Shown here piece by piece: positions 6,825-14,403 of a stretch of 23,038 nt of DNA. Both the position numbers and the translations under genes were made by a program. The notes beneath the pieces are model-generated. The model worked only from the letters and a program-made list of their open reading frames with translations. It was not told the origin of the DNA and did no database searches. The stretch's first letter is position 1; each line of letters starts with the position of its first letter. Source of the DNA: a virus; IMG/VR virus record IMGVR_UViG_3300026097_000711, positions 1-23,038 of that record. One strand, 5' to 3'.

Positions 6825-7592
6825 ATGAGCAAAATTGTATTAGTTACCGGCGGATTTGATCCTATCCACACCGGACACATTTCATATCTTACAGAAGCAA
6901 AAAAACTTGGCGATATTTTAATCGTAGGAGTTAATAGCGATGCTTGGTTAACTCGTAAAAAAGGTAGACCTTTTATGCCCAGCGACGAAAGAGCTGGCGT
7001 TATCCAAGCATTAAGCATGATTGATGTCGTTATTCAATTCGCAGACGACTACGACACAGATAATAGTGCTATCCAGTTTATCAAAGACACTCTCGAAAAC
7101 TATTCAGATCATGAAGTGATATTTGCCAACGGTGGTGATAGAACCAACGACAACATTCCTGAAATGAGTATAGGAGATCCAAGACTAAGTTTTGAGTTTG
7201 GCATCGGCGGCAACGATAAAAAAAATTCGTCGTCGTGGATTTTAGAAGAGTGGAAATCTCCCAAGACTGAAAGACCGTGGGGGTGGTATAGAGTACTCGA
7301 TGATAAGCCCGGCTACAAAGTTAAAGAGCTTGTTATAGAACCAGGTAAAAGTCTGAGCAATCAAAGACATTTTAAACGAGCAGAACATTGGTATGTTCTT
7401 AAAGGTATGATCAAACTCGACACAGAATGGAAGGGATTAAAGGATACTAAACATATCAAAGAAAACGATTGGGGTTATACAATAGGCCGAGAAGTTTGGC
7501 ATCAAGCAAGCAATCCTACAAATGAACTAGCTCATATTTTAGAAATACAATACGGCAACGAGTGTATAGAGGAAGACATTGAAAGAAAATGA
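6825..7592 (+). CDS. nucleotidyltransferase (HIGH-type) fused to a cupin of the mannose-6-phosphate isomerase type
   Basis: A 255-residue fusion. Residues 1-135 are a cytidylyltransferase-like domain, with GGFDPIHTGH (9-18) carrying the HxGH site, GVNSD (35-39), and NGGDRT (102-107) as the family's second motif. HldE/RfaE C-terminal and glycerol-3-phosphate cytidylyltransferase domains are the nearest types. Residues about 148-250 are a cupin of the mannose-6-phosphate isomerase type II group, with ERPWGWY (149-155), ELVIEPGKSLSNQRHF, and H182, E187, H188 as likely metal ligands, ending at HQASNPTN. The domain pair suggests making an activated sugar or polyol from a sugar phosphate; the substrate is unknown. 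The start ATG has no clear Shine-Dalgarno. The next gene overlaps it by 14 bases. Confidence 0.82.
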   Translation: MSKIVLVTGGFDPIHTGHISYLTEAKKLGDILIVGVNSDAWLTRKKGRPFMPSDERAGVIQALSMIDVVIQFADDYDTDNSAIQFIKDTLENYSDHEVIFANGGDRTNDNIPEMSIGDPRLSFEFGIGGNDKKNSSSWILEEWKSPKTERPWGWYRVLDDKPGYKVKELVIEPGKSLSNQRHFKRAEHWYVLKGMIKLDTEWKGLKDTKHIKENDWGYTIGREVWHQASNPTNELAHILEIQYGNECIEEDIERK

Positions 7593-8265
7593 TATTACCT
7601 GGATAAGTTCAATCTCATCAAGCAAAATTAATTCATACTCAGCTTGTATAGAAACATGGCATTTATTAAAGGGCAGAAAAATCTTGTTTTTAGAAGGTGA
7701 TTCTAACTACAAATTTCCTGATGTCGATATTGTTAACTTTGAAAAAATTTTAGATAGAAATAATTGTAATTGGATTAAAAAGAAAAGACCATTTAAAGCA
7801 TATAGATTTTGGTTTAAAGGATACAGTATCTATTATGCTGTGAAAAATAAAATATCAAAATATGTTTGTTGGATCGATGCAGATGTTAAAGCATTAACTG
7901 AAGTATCGATTAATCTAGATTTAAAAAATTACCCCTTTGCTGCCATGGAATTTGAAAATGGCAAGCATGGAGGAACCAGAGGAATAGAATCAGGTTTAAT
8001 CGTATTTGACACATCTCACCCGAAAATTGATCAGCTAATTAAAGACTATATAAATTTTTGGGAGGACGAAACTATTTTTGATTTAGTTAGACCCTATGAT
8101 GCGTGTGTATTAGATGAAATTGGTGAAAAATATAATTTTTTAAATTTATGTCCAGTAACTGCGAAAAAAGAATTAATGGGTGAAGATTCATTCAAATATA
8201 CGGATTTTAAAAATAAACTATATCATTATATAGGTAAATCTAACAAAAAAATAATAAGTGAGTAA
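7579..8265 (+). CDS. GT-A fold glycosyltransferase with DxD motif
   Basis: A 228-residue protein that starts at TTG, with AGAGGAAG a few bases upstream. No in-frame ATG exists near the N-terminus. YVCWIDAD (95-102) is the DxD strand (D100, D102). The stretch before it (FKAYRFWFKGYSIYYAV) aligns with the same region of the glycosyltransferases at 11583, 12277 and 17529, so it belongs to the same local paralogue group. GGTRGIESGLIVFD matches the E-T-G-F/L-I pattern after the DxD region in those relatives. Donor and acceptor are unknown. The row 7801-7860 counts only 13 G/C in 60 (22%), the lowest I counted. Confidence 0.72.
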   Translation: MKENDITWISSISSSKINSYSACIETWHLLKGRKILFLEGDSNYKFPDVDIVNFEKILDRNNCNWIKKKRPFKAYRFWFKGYSIYYAVKNKISKYVCWIDADVKALTEVSINLDLKNYPFAAMEFENGKHGGTRGIESGLIVFDTSHPKIDQLIKDYINFWEDETIFDLVRPYDACVLDEIGEKYNFLNLCPVTAKKELMGEDSFKYTDFKNKLYHYIGKSNKKIISE

Positions 8266-8272
8266 AAATAGA

Positions 8273-8950
8273 ATGATTCCAATTTTTATAGGATATGATC
8301 CAAGAGAAGCAATAGCATATCATACCTGCGTTAACAGCATTATTAGACATTCAACCAAGCCTGTTCAGATTATGCCTCTTGCGTTAAACTTATTCGATGA
8401 TTATAAAGAAGAACACACAGACGGTAGTAACCATTTCATTTATAGTCGCTTCCTTGTTCCGCACTTAATGAGTCATACCGGCCATGCTATATACATCGAT
8501 GGCGATATGATAATTCGAGACGACATCAACCAGCTATGGGAGTTAAGGGATCATACCAAAGATGTACAAGTTGTAAAGCATAACTATAAAACTAAAATGA
8601 CTGAAAAATATCTAGGAAGTAAAAATGAAGACTATCCTAGAAAAAATTGGTCAAGCGTTATTTTATGGAATTGTCAAAATCATCCTAATAAAGTATTAAC
8701 ACCTGAATATATACAAAAATCAACAGGAACACATCTTCATAGGTTTGAGTGGATTGACGATGATCGTATTGGAAAGTTACCAAAAGAATGGAATTGGCTG
8801 CCAGACGAATATGGCGAAAACTCAGATGCTAAACTACTACACTACACACTTGGTACTCCTAGCTTTCACGAGTTTGCCGATACGCCGATGGGTAATGAAT
8901 GGCATCGTGAACGCATTTTAACTGAGTACTGCGAACAACATGGTTTATGA
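8273..8950 (+). CDS. GT-A fold glycosyltransferase (GT8-like)
   Basis: With the ATG at 8273 the protein is 225 residues. It begins with IFIGYDPREAIAYHTCVNS, a pattern typical of phage and bacterial GT8-like proteins. AIYIDGDMIIRDD (72-84) holds the DxD pair D76/D78. Later segments, WSSVILWNC and LLHYTLGTPSFHEF, match the sugar-binding and C-terminal HxxG-type region of the family. A GTG at 8258 overlaps the previous stop and would add five residues (VSKNR); the ATG start agrees better with how relatives begin. It overlaps the next gene by four bases (ATGA). It shares little with the GT paralogue group nearby and looks like a separate acquisition. Confidence 0.78.
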   Translation: MIPIFIGYDPREAIAYHTCVNSIIRHSTKPVQIMPLALNLFDDYKEEHTDGSNHFIYSRFLVPHLMSHTGHAIYIDGDMIIRDDINQLWELRDHTKDVQVVKHNYKTKMTEKYLGSKNEDYPRKNWSSVILWNCQNHPNKVLTPEYIQKSTGTHLHRFEWIDDDRIGKLPKEWNWLPDEYGENSDAKLLHYTLGTPSFHEFADTPMGNEWHRERILTEYCEQHGL

Positions 8951-9750
8951 TTTTCCTTAGTAAAAATGGAAAAGACGAGTATGTTAACATGTTTGCTAAC
9001 GGTTGTAAATCTCCTATAGTATCAACTGACGACTTTGTATATGAAGATTCTAACAAACCCATAGTGCTTAGAGGAATTTTAAAGCATAAAATAATGAAGC
9101 GTTGCTGGAAAGATAAAAGAACTTTTTATTATATCGATACTGGATACTTTGGCAACGAACGAACTAGTAATAATCCAAACGGATGGAAATACTGGCATAG
9201 AATTGTTAAGAACGATCTACAACACGGTGAAATTATCAAACGTCCAAATAATAGATTTGAATCTTTCGGTAAGCAATTTTCGTCTTGGAAAAAAGATGGT
9301 AGGAAGATATTAATAGCAAAGCCCGATATAAAGCCTTGTAAATTTTACGGTATAGATTTAGATACTTGGGTCGAAGAAACTGTTAATACAATCAAACAAC
9401 ATACCGATAGACCTGTAGTAATTAGAGAACGAGCTCCTAAAAGAATAGATAGGATTGCTACCGATACACTCCAACAAGCATTAGATGATGATGTATTTGC
9501 GTTAGTAACATTTAACAGTGTGGCAGCAGTAGAATCTATTTTTCACGGAATACCTGTATTTACACTTGCATCAGCTAATGCTGCAAGTCCGGTATCGAGA
9601 CAAGATATTAGTCAAATAGAGAATCCGTATTATCCTAATATGGATAAATTATATGAGTGGGGTTGCCATTTAGCATATGGACAATTTCATGTTTCAGAAT
9701 TAAAGAGCGGTATAGCCAAGCAATATTTAGAGGAATGGTATGGCAATTAA
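8947..9750 (+). CDS. capsule/Kdo-type transferase, paralogue A of three
   Basis: A 267-residue protein. The C-terminal half (about 139-260) aligns with the products at 10666 and 13517. Shared features are W141 with VEETV, T153-DRPVVIR, DDDVFALVTFNS (181-191), GIPVF (201-205) and IENPYYP (224-230), then a Glu-Leu-x-x-Gly tail. This layout resembles the KpsC/KpsS capsule and Kdo transferase fold (GT-B-like), where a His-Pro pair and a later Asn-Ser or Ser-Ser are important. In this copy the position of His-Pro reads RAP (R162), so the usual His is missing. The function could have changed or been lost. ATG start in an ATGA overlap; next gene overlaps by 11 bases. Confidence 0.65.
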   Translation: MIFLSKNGKDEYVNMFANGCKSPIVSTDDFVYEDSNKPIVLRGILKHKIMKRCWKDKRTFYYIDTGYFGNERTSNNPNGWKYWHRIVKNDLQHGEIIKRPNNRFESFGKQFSSWKKDGRKILIAKPDIKPCKFYGIDLDTWVEETVNTIKQHTDRPVVIRERAPKRIDRIATDTLQQALDDDVFALVTFNSVAAVESIFHGIPVFTLASANAASPVSRQDISQIENPYYPNMDKLYEWGCHLAYGQFHVSELKSGIAKQYLEEWYGN

Positions 9751-10666
9751 ATATGTAGTAGCACACAGAAAGGATCCAAATAACATTGGCGATATTGCCA
9801 GCAATCCATTGCAATATTTTTTAAAACCTAACGAATACAAAATTATAGATATTGCACACATTGGTGCAGAGTCCTACCCTGACAATGTTCCTATGATCGT
9901 CGGAGGTGGCGGATTAATTGGAAACTCAAACTTTGGAGATTTTTTTGCAGAAATACTAAACAGTTCGGATAGAAATCAAATAGAGGCTATTTGGGAACAA
10001 AGTTGGACATTATCAAATCCAGAACATAAAGAATTACACGACGAATTTCATACTAAACTTAGATCAATAACTAACGAGTTGTTAGCAAAAATTAGACCTG
10101 TAACTGCACCTAGAATAATTTGGGGGGCAGGCCATAATAGCGACAACGGTGCTCAAGAATTCAAAGAAATTAAATGGCCTAAATGCTTTGCAAAATATAA
10201 TTTAATCGGCCTTAGAGATTTTAGTATACATAGTAGATTTAATTGGACTCCGTGTGCTAGTTGCATGCATCCTGCATTTGACAAAACTTATGCTGTTAAA
10301 AATGATATTATTTGGTTCGAACACAAAAAACAATTAATTAAAGATTTTGGAAATGATCCTATCCCGAGATTTATTAACAGCGGTTCTAATTTAGAACAAA
10401 CTATTGAACTGTTAGGATCTGCTAACACTATTATTACAAACAGTTACCATGGAGCATATTGGGGAACTTTACTTAAGAAAAAAGTAATAATTGCTGGCGG
10501 TGTTTGGAGTAGTAAATTTAGATTCTTTAAGCATCAACCACCGATTGTTGGTAAAAAAGAAACTTGGCAAGATCATATAGAATCTACTCCGATTTTTGAT
10601 ACAGCACTAGACGAGTGTCGTGCAGCTACTAAAAACTTTTGGGCTCAAATACAAGGTATCTCTTAA
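9740..10666 (+). CDS. polysaccharide pyruvyltransferase-like protein
   Basis: A 308-residue protein of the CsaB/WcaK type (PF04230-like), which transfers pyruvate from phosphoenolpyruvate to a sugar hydroxyl pair, forming a charged ketal. NNIGDIASNPLQYF (14-27), GGGGLIG (55-61), IIWGAGH (126-132) and ITNSYHGAYWGTLL (232-245) occur in the family order and spacing. NSYHG corresponds to the conserved S/N-x-x-H-G active-site motif. AGGAATGG precedes the ATG. The gene ends in a TAATG overlap with the next. A pyruvyltransferase among glycosyltransferases strongly suggests that a real glycan is being built. CsaB-like members without proven pyruvyl activity exist, so the precise reaction is inference. 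Confidence 0.8.
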   Translation: MAIKYVVAHRKDPNNIGDIASNPLQYFLKPNEYKIIDIAHIGAESYPDNVPMIVGGGGLIGNSNFGDFFAEILNSSDRNQIEAIWEQSWTLSNPEHKELHDEFHTKLRSITNELLAKIRPVTAPRIIWGAGHNSDNGAQEFKEIKWPKCFAKYNLIGLRDFSIHSRFNWTPCASCMHPAFDKTYAVKNDIIWFEHKKQLIKDFGNDPIPRFINSGSNLEQTIELLGSANTIITNSYHGAYWGTLLKKKVIIAGGVWSSKFRFFKHQPPIVGKKETWQDHIESTPIFDTALDECRAATKNFWAQIQGIS

Positions 10667-11586
10667 TGACATCTGTAGTAGCATATCTCGCAGGAGTTCC
10701 TAGTCCGCATAAAAATCCTCACAAGACAGAAGTTCTAAAACGATTTGTTGACGGTGTAAACTTAATGCGAGACAAAGGTGTTGCCCACACTGGAAAAAAT
10801 TTAGTAAATGCTGATGTAGGCGTTATACAAGGTTGGGTTCATTCTGGAAGTCCTAATACCCCACACTTAATTCTCAGAAAACAAGTTGCTCAAAACACTC
10901 ATAATAAACACACAATAATTGTAGACAGTAACTTGTTTAATTATAATTTAGGTAAACTATATCACAAACATTATAGTAGATATAGCATGGATGGTGTGTT
11001 TCCTACAACCGGAAACTACTTTCGAGATAAAGCAGACCCCAATCGCTGGCAACAAATTAGTAGAGACTTAAATCTAAGTTTAAAAGACTGGAGAACCGCA
11101 GGTAATCACATTTTATTATGTACTCAACGCAACGGCGGATGGAGTATGAACGGATTAGATGTTATGACTTGGGTAGAACAAACTGTAAGAACTTTAAGAA
11201 AGTATACAGATAGACCCATAGTAGTTAGGGGACATCCTGGTGATAAAAACGCAAGAACATATTTAAAACCAAGTAGAAATAGTTCTTGGACTTTAAGTAG
11301 AAATGAAAAAATTGTAGATGATTTTAGAAATGCTTGGGCAGTGGTAACATATAATAGTAGTCCCGGAGTAGCGGCAGCAATTGAAGGCATTCCGGTGTTT
11401 GTAACTGATCCAACTCCGCAAATTAGTCAAGCATACGAAGTTGCTAATACTGATTTAAAAGATATTGAAAATCCTGCGACACCTGAAAGATTGTCGTGGG
11501 TTGAAAAGCTATCAATGTGTCATTGGAAGTTTGAAGAATTAAGCAGTGGAGTCGCTTGGGCTCATATGAGACAGTATATCAAATGA
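10666..11586 (+). CDS. capsule/Kdo-type transferase, paralogue B of three
   Basis: A 306-residue protein, starting at the ATG of a TAATG overlap; a TTG 27 bases upstream is less likely. The C-terminal half matches paralogues A and C: WVEQTVRTLRKYTDRP (169-184), RGHP with intact His-Pro (H190-P191), VVTYNSSPGVAAAIEGIPVF (226-245), IENP (267-270), and the Glu-Leu-x-x-Gly tail. It is the most complete copy, with both the HP pair and the N-S pair expected for KpsS-like or sialyltransferase-like GT-B enzymes. The N-terminal half, with QGWVHSG and HTIIVDSNL, is the acceptor side. Substrates are unknown. Four-base overlap with the next gene. Confidence 0.68.
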   Translation: MTSVVAYLAGVPSPHKNPHKTEVLKRFVDGVNLMRDKGVAHTGKNLVNADVGVIQGWVHSGSPNTPHLILRKQVAQNTHNKHTIIVDSNLFNYNLGKLYHKHYSRYSMDGVFPTTGNYFRDKADPNRWQQISRDLNLSLKDWRTAGNHILLCTQRNGGWSMNGLDVMTWVEQTVRTLRKYTDRPIVVRGHPGDKNARTYLKPSRNSSWTLSRNEKIVDDFRNAWAVVTYNSSPGVAAAIEGIPVFVTDPTPQISQAYEVANTDLKDIENPATPERLSWVEKLSMCHWKFEELSSGVAWAHMRQYIK

Positions 11587-12305
11587 AAATAGTTGCTATA
11601 ACTAGTTTTAATCAAAAATATTATGATTTAATTGGGAAAGATAGTGTTGACAGTTTTTTAAGATATTGGCCAACAAACATTTCAATTACATGCTACATAG
11701 AAGATATGATTCTTAATCCAATCGATAGATTAAATATTATTGATTTTTCAGAGTTATGTAATCAGTATCAAGAATTTCAAAACTCAAATCAACGACCTAG
11801 AGTAAAAATATTTGCTAAAAAAGCATATTCTATAATTCATGCCATGGAAAATATCGATTGCGATTTTTTAATTTGGTTAGACGCAGATACTATTACTACA
11901 CAACAAGTAAATTTAAAACAAATAACTTCTCTGTGTCAATCTAATGATTTAGCAACATTTATGGGCGTATATCATAATAAAAATAATCAAACTTATTTTA
12001 GTGCTGAAACTGGGTTTTTTATTCTAAATAAAAATCACAAAGGATTTACAGATTTTTCTAATCGATATCGAGAATATTATGATAAACGATTAACAGAAAA
12101 GTTAAGAAGATTTTATGACGGAGAAGTATTTGGTGCTGTTGTAAAAGATTTAGAACACAAATATGAATTTAATGATATGTGTTTAAAGTTTAACAAGCAA
12201 TATAAAACACCACTTCGTAGAACTACTGTTGGGAAATTTTTACATCATTACAAAGCTAAAAGCACAAAAGACAAATTTATCGCCAATAAGTTTCTGGACG
12301 ATTAA
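11583..12305 (+). CDS. GT-A glycosyltransferase, local paralogue group
   Basis: A 240-residue protein starting at the ATG of an ATGA overlap; a TTG nine codons upstream is a weaker choice. The pattern TSFNQKYYDLIGKDSVDSFL with WP (7-30) matches the N-terminus of the proteins at 12277-13086 and 17529. FLIWLDADT (95-103) holds D100 and D102 of the DxD motif, and FSAETGFFILN is the family's E-T-G segment. The 3' end overlaps the convergent minus-strand gene by 29 bases, so the C-terminal codons of both share DNA. The paralogue relation suggests duplication within the phage lineage. Donor and acceptor are not known. Confidence 0.75.
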   Translation: MKIVAITSFNQKYYDLIGKDSVDSFLRYWPTNISITCYIEDMILNPIDRLNIIDFSELCNQYQEFQNSNQRPRVKIFAKKAYSIIHAMENIDCDFLIWLDADTITTQQVNLKQITSLCQSNDLATFMGVYHNKNNQTYFSAETGFFILNKNHKGFTDFSNRYREYYDKRLTEKLRRFYDGEVFGAVVKDLEHKYEFNDMCLKFNKQYKTPLRRTTVGKFLHHYKAKSTKDKFIANKFLDD

Positions 12306-13086
12306 TTCTCAAGTCTTGTGGCTTACTGCGACCTAACTGTTTTCTCTCACCTTTTAGATGATCAAGATATGCTCCCCATTCTGAATTAATAAGTGGATGG
12401 CCTTCACCTTTGATAATTCCAGCACTCCAATTGTGTTCATTGAGCTGACCTCTAAACTTAGTTCTTACAGCATCGAATACAAAACTATCATGCCATTCGG
12501 CTAGGGTAAAAATACCGTTATCGGCGTCGTCATACATTCTTTGAAATTCTCTTAGAAAGCTTTGTACAACCGGAGATGTTAGTTTCATAGCATATAACCC
12601 GCACTCTGTATACTTGCCTTCTCTTCCTAGAAATCCTAGTTCGCTGTTAGCAGGTAAAAAAGAATTTAATTTGTCTAAGGTTATAGGACTATGGCACACA
12701 TTATCAGCATCCATCCAAAACAGCCATTCTGTATCGCATTTTTTAACACAATCAAATATAGAATATACTTTGTGCGCAAATCTCACAGCGTCCCACTTAA
12801 ATCCTTTACCAGCATCTTTTCTTGTTCTGCGAATAGGATCACCACTTACATCACCGTTTGCTTTTGGAACTCCTTTCCAGTTGTTCTTAAATGCTGTAAG
12901 TTCATCGACAGAATCTAAATCAGTTAATACAATTCTTGAATGATCCGGTACTTGTGGATTACATTTTTCTGGGTAAACAAATAACTTTACCTCTGTAGGC
13001 CAGTTGTCTACAAATGTGTTAATCATTCGTTGACCATATAATTTTAGTCCTGCTTCGTGAAATGTTGTCACTACTGATATTGTCAT
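12277..13086 (-). CDS. GT-A glycosyltransferase on the minus strand, local paralogue group
   Basis: A 269-residue protein. The N-terminus (TTFHEAGLKLYGQRMINTF plus WP at 29-30) closely matches the product at 17529 (TTFSKDGYDLYGSKMIDTW, WP) and, less closely, the one at 11583. AVRFAHKVYSI (100-110) and WLFWMDADN (121-129, D126/D128) continue the match. An extra segment of about 30 residues between 70 and 100, rich in Lys/Arg and Gly, is unlike the others. It is the second gene of a two-gene minus-strand unit, starting in an ATGA overlap with the gene at 13083-13481. Most of the window is plus strand, so a paralogue in the opposite direction implies an inversion or separate insertion. Confidence 0.8.
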   Translation of the reverse strand: MTISVVTTFHEAGLKLYGQRMINTFVDNWPTEVKLFVYPEKCNPQVPDHSRIVLTDLDSVDELTAFKNNWKGVPKANGDVSGDPIRRTRKDAGKGFKWDAVRFAHKVYSIFDCVKKCDTEWLFWMDADNVCHSPITLDKLNSFLPANSELGFLGREGKYTECGLYAMKLTSPVVQSFLREFQRMYDDADNGIFTLAEWHDSFVFDAVRTKFRGQLNEHNWSAGIIKGEGHPLINSEWGAYLDHLKGERKQLGRSKPQDLRINRPETYWR

Positions 13087-13481
13087 CTATTAACCTTCCA
13101 AAAATGATAATCGTATTGTTTTGATACTCTTTTATAACCATGTGCTAATAGCGGTCGAATGTGATCTCTATCAAGGTGATCGCTATCTCCTATAACTAAC
13201 ATTGGTTTTGACTTTGTTAAAACATGCGTATAATGCGATATAATAGTATTATACTTTGTATCAATAAAAAATATTGATATCCCTGGCAATACATTTAGGT
13301 CGCTTTTAAAATTTCTATAAATTAAATTCTTTGATCTAATATTAGGATGTTCATCTGCAATTACAAAGACTGTGTTAAACTTTGATAGCAGATCCTCTAA
13401 ATGGCCGAAAGCTGTTCCTACAACTAATGCTGTATCGAAGTGTACTCCTACTTTGCTCAGTCTCTTTATAAATTTTGACAT
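13083..13481 (-). CDS. small Rossmann-like protein, possibly a degenerate methyltransferase
   Basis: A 132-residue protein. Residues 17-26 (TALVVGTAFG) look like the beta-strand and Gly loop of a SAM-binding fold, VFVIADEHP (38-46) like the next strand with acidic end, and ISIFFIDTKY (69-78) plus PMLVIGDSD (93-101) like later strands. The conserved SAM-binding Gly pattern is partial (VGTAFG), and the protein is short, so it may be a trimmed or inactive methyltransferase. It begins about 20 bases downstream of a perfect minus-strand TATAAATA box and is co-transcribed with the glycosyltransferase. No Shine-Dalgarno is visible. I do not recognise a named family. Confidence 0.68.
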   Translation of the reverse strand: MSKFIKRLSKVGVHFDTALVVGTAFGHLEDLLSKFNTVFVIADEHPNIRSKNLIYRNFKSDLNVLPGISIFFIDTKYNTIISHYTHVLTKSKPMLVIGDSDHLDRDHIRPLLAHGYKRVSKQYDYHFWKVNR

Positions 13482-13500
13482 AATATATTAAATAACAAAG

Positions 13501-13508
13501 TATTTATA
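13501..13508 (-). promoter_or_regulatory. T4 late promoter box (TATAAATA) for the minus-strand pair
   Basis: The plus strand reads TATTTATA, so the minus strand has a perfect TATAAATA. It lies 20 bases upstream of the minus-strand ATG at 13481. T4-type initiation 6-7 bases past the box gives a leader of about 13 bases. It lies between divergent genes and faces the minus-strand unit, which has no other promoter that I could see. Confidence 0.62.
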
Positions 13509-13516
13509 AGGCAGGT

Positions 13517-14365
13517 ATGAAGTTTAGATTATATCGTGAGTACGGCGCATTGAATAGCAACCCAGTGTTTGATGCGTTTGAACACAGTGTTAAACTGCTC
13601 GGACACACTACAACTATAGGTAACGATAGTGATGTAGATGTTATCTGGAGTGTGCTATTCCACGGACGCATGGCTAATAATAAGACAGTTTGGGATCAAG
13701 CACAACAACAAAAAAAGCCTGTGATAGTTTTAGAAGTTGGCGGTATCAAACGAGGAACAACATGGAAGGTAGGTGTTAATGGGATTAATAGAGATGCTTT
13801 TTTCGGTGATGCTGGGAACGATAGTAGGCGTAGCGATCTACTTAATCTTAAACTAAAGCCCTGGCGCACTAATGGAACAAAGATTTTGCTCTGCGGACAA
13901 CACGACCGTAGTCTACAATGGGATATGTTGCCTAGTATGACAAGATGGGTTAAAGAAACCATAGAGCACATTAGACACTACACAATTCGCCCTATTATAT
14001 TTCGCCCGCATCCTAGATGTCCGGTTCCGCAAATAGAACATATGTTTAAAGATGTTTCTAGACAAACGCCACGACAAACTCCTGGTACTTATGACGACTA
14101 CGATATGATCTTTGACGATGTTTATTGTACAGTAAGCTGGACAAGTAATCCTGGCATACACAGTGTGCTACACGGAGTTCCTAGCTACACTAGCCCCAGT
14201 AGCCTAGCTTATGATGTTAGCATTAAAAGTCTTGCTAACTTAGAAAACCCACCCCTCCATGATAGACACCAATGGCTCAATGACTATGCTTGGACAGAAT
14301 ACACTGTGGAAGAAATTGCACAAGGCCTGCCTTTACAAAGATTACTCACACAGTTAAGCAAATAA
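13517..14365 (+). CDS. capsule/Kdo-type transferase, paralogue C of three
   Basis: A 282-residue protein. Shared blocks with paralogues A and B are KPWRTNGTKILLCGQ (114-128), WVKETI (144-149), TIRPIIFRPHP (156-166, intact H165-P166), GVPSY (220-224), NLENP (241-245) and the Glu-x-x-x-Gly tail. At the N-S position this copy has T-S (SWTSNPG), and the GIPVF position reads GVPSY. ATG start with AAGG five bases upstream. No convincing plus-strand promoter is seen; a TTGACA at 13475-13480 lacks a good -10 at normal spacing. It is the last island gene before uvsW and its partner, and is less AT-rich than the neighbours. Confidence 0.66.
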   Translation: MKFRLYREYGALNSNPVFDAFEHSVKLLGHTTTIGNDSDVDVIWSVLFHGRMANNKTVWDQAQQQKKPVIVLEVGGIKRGTTWKVGVNGINRDAFFGDAGNDSRRSDLLNLKLKPWRTNGTKILLCGQHDRSLQWDMLPSMTRWVKETIEHIRHYTIRPIIFRPHPRCPVPQIEHMFKDVSRQTPRQTPGTYDDYDMIFDDVYCTVSWTSNPGIHSVLHGVPSYTSPSSLAYDVSIKSLANLENPPLHDRHQWLNDYAWTEYTVEEIAQGLPLQRLLTQLSK

Positions 14366-14369
14366 TCTC

Positions 14370-14397
14370 TTGATCTTTTTTGTATTTGTAGTATAAT
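14370..14397 (+). promoter_or_regulatory. sigma70-like promoter before the uvsW unit
   Basis: TTGATC (14370-14375), a 16-base spacer and a perfect TATAAT (14392-14397) sit in the 38-base gap after 14365. A start about 7 bases past the -10 falls at or just before the ATG at 14404, so the transcript would be leaderless or nearly so. A T-rich stretch lies in the spacer. Confidence 0.55.
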
Positions 14398-14403
14398 AAT
14401 ACT

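Noticed and set aside
10639-10665. TTG start upstream of capsule-type paralogue B
   Set aside because: The ATG at 10666 forms a TAATG overlap like its neighbours and the extra residues have no counterpart in copies A and C.
12614-12943. Plus-strand open frames opposite the minus-strand glycosyltransferase
   Set aside because: The minus-strand reading has the DxD motif and paralogue matches; the plus readings have none.
14339-14368. AGATTA...TAATCT inverted repeat at the end of paralogue C as a terminator
   Set aside because: Six base pairs with an 18-base loop and AT-rich stem is too weak, even though T-rich sequence follows.
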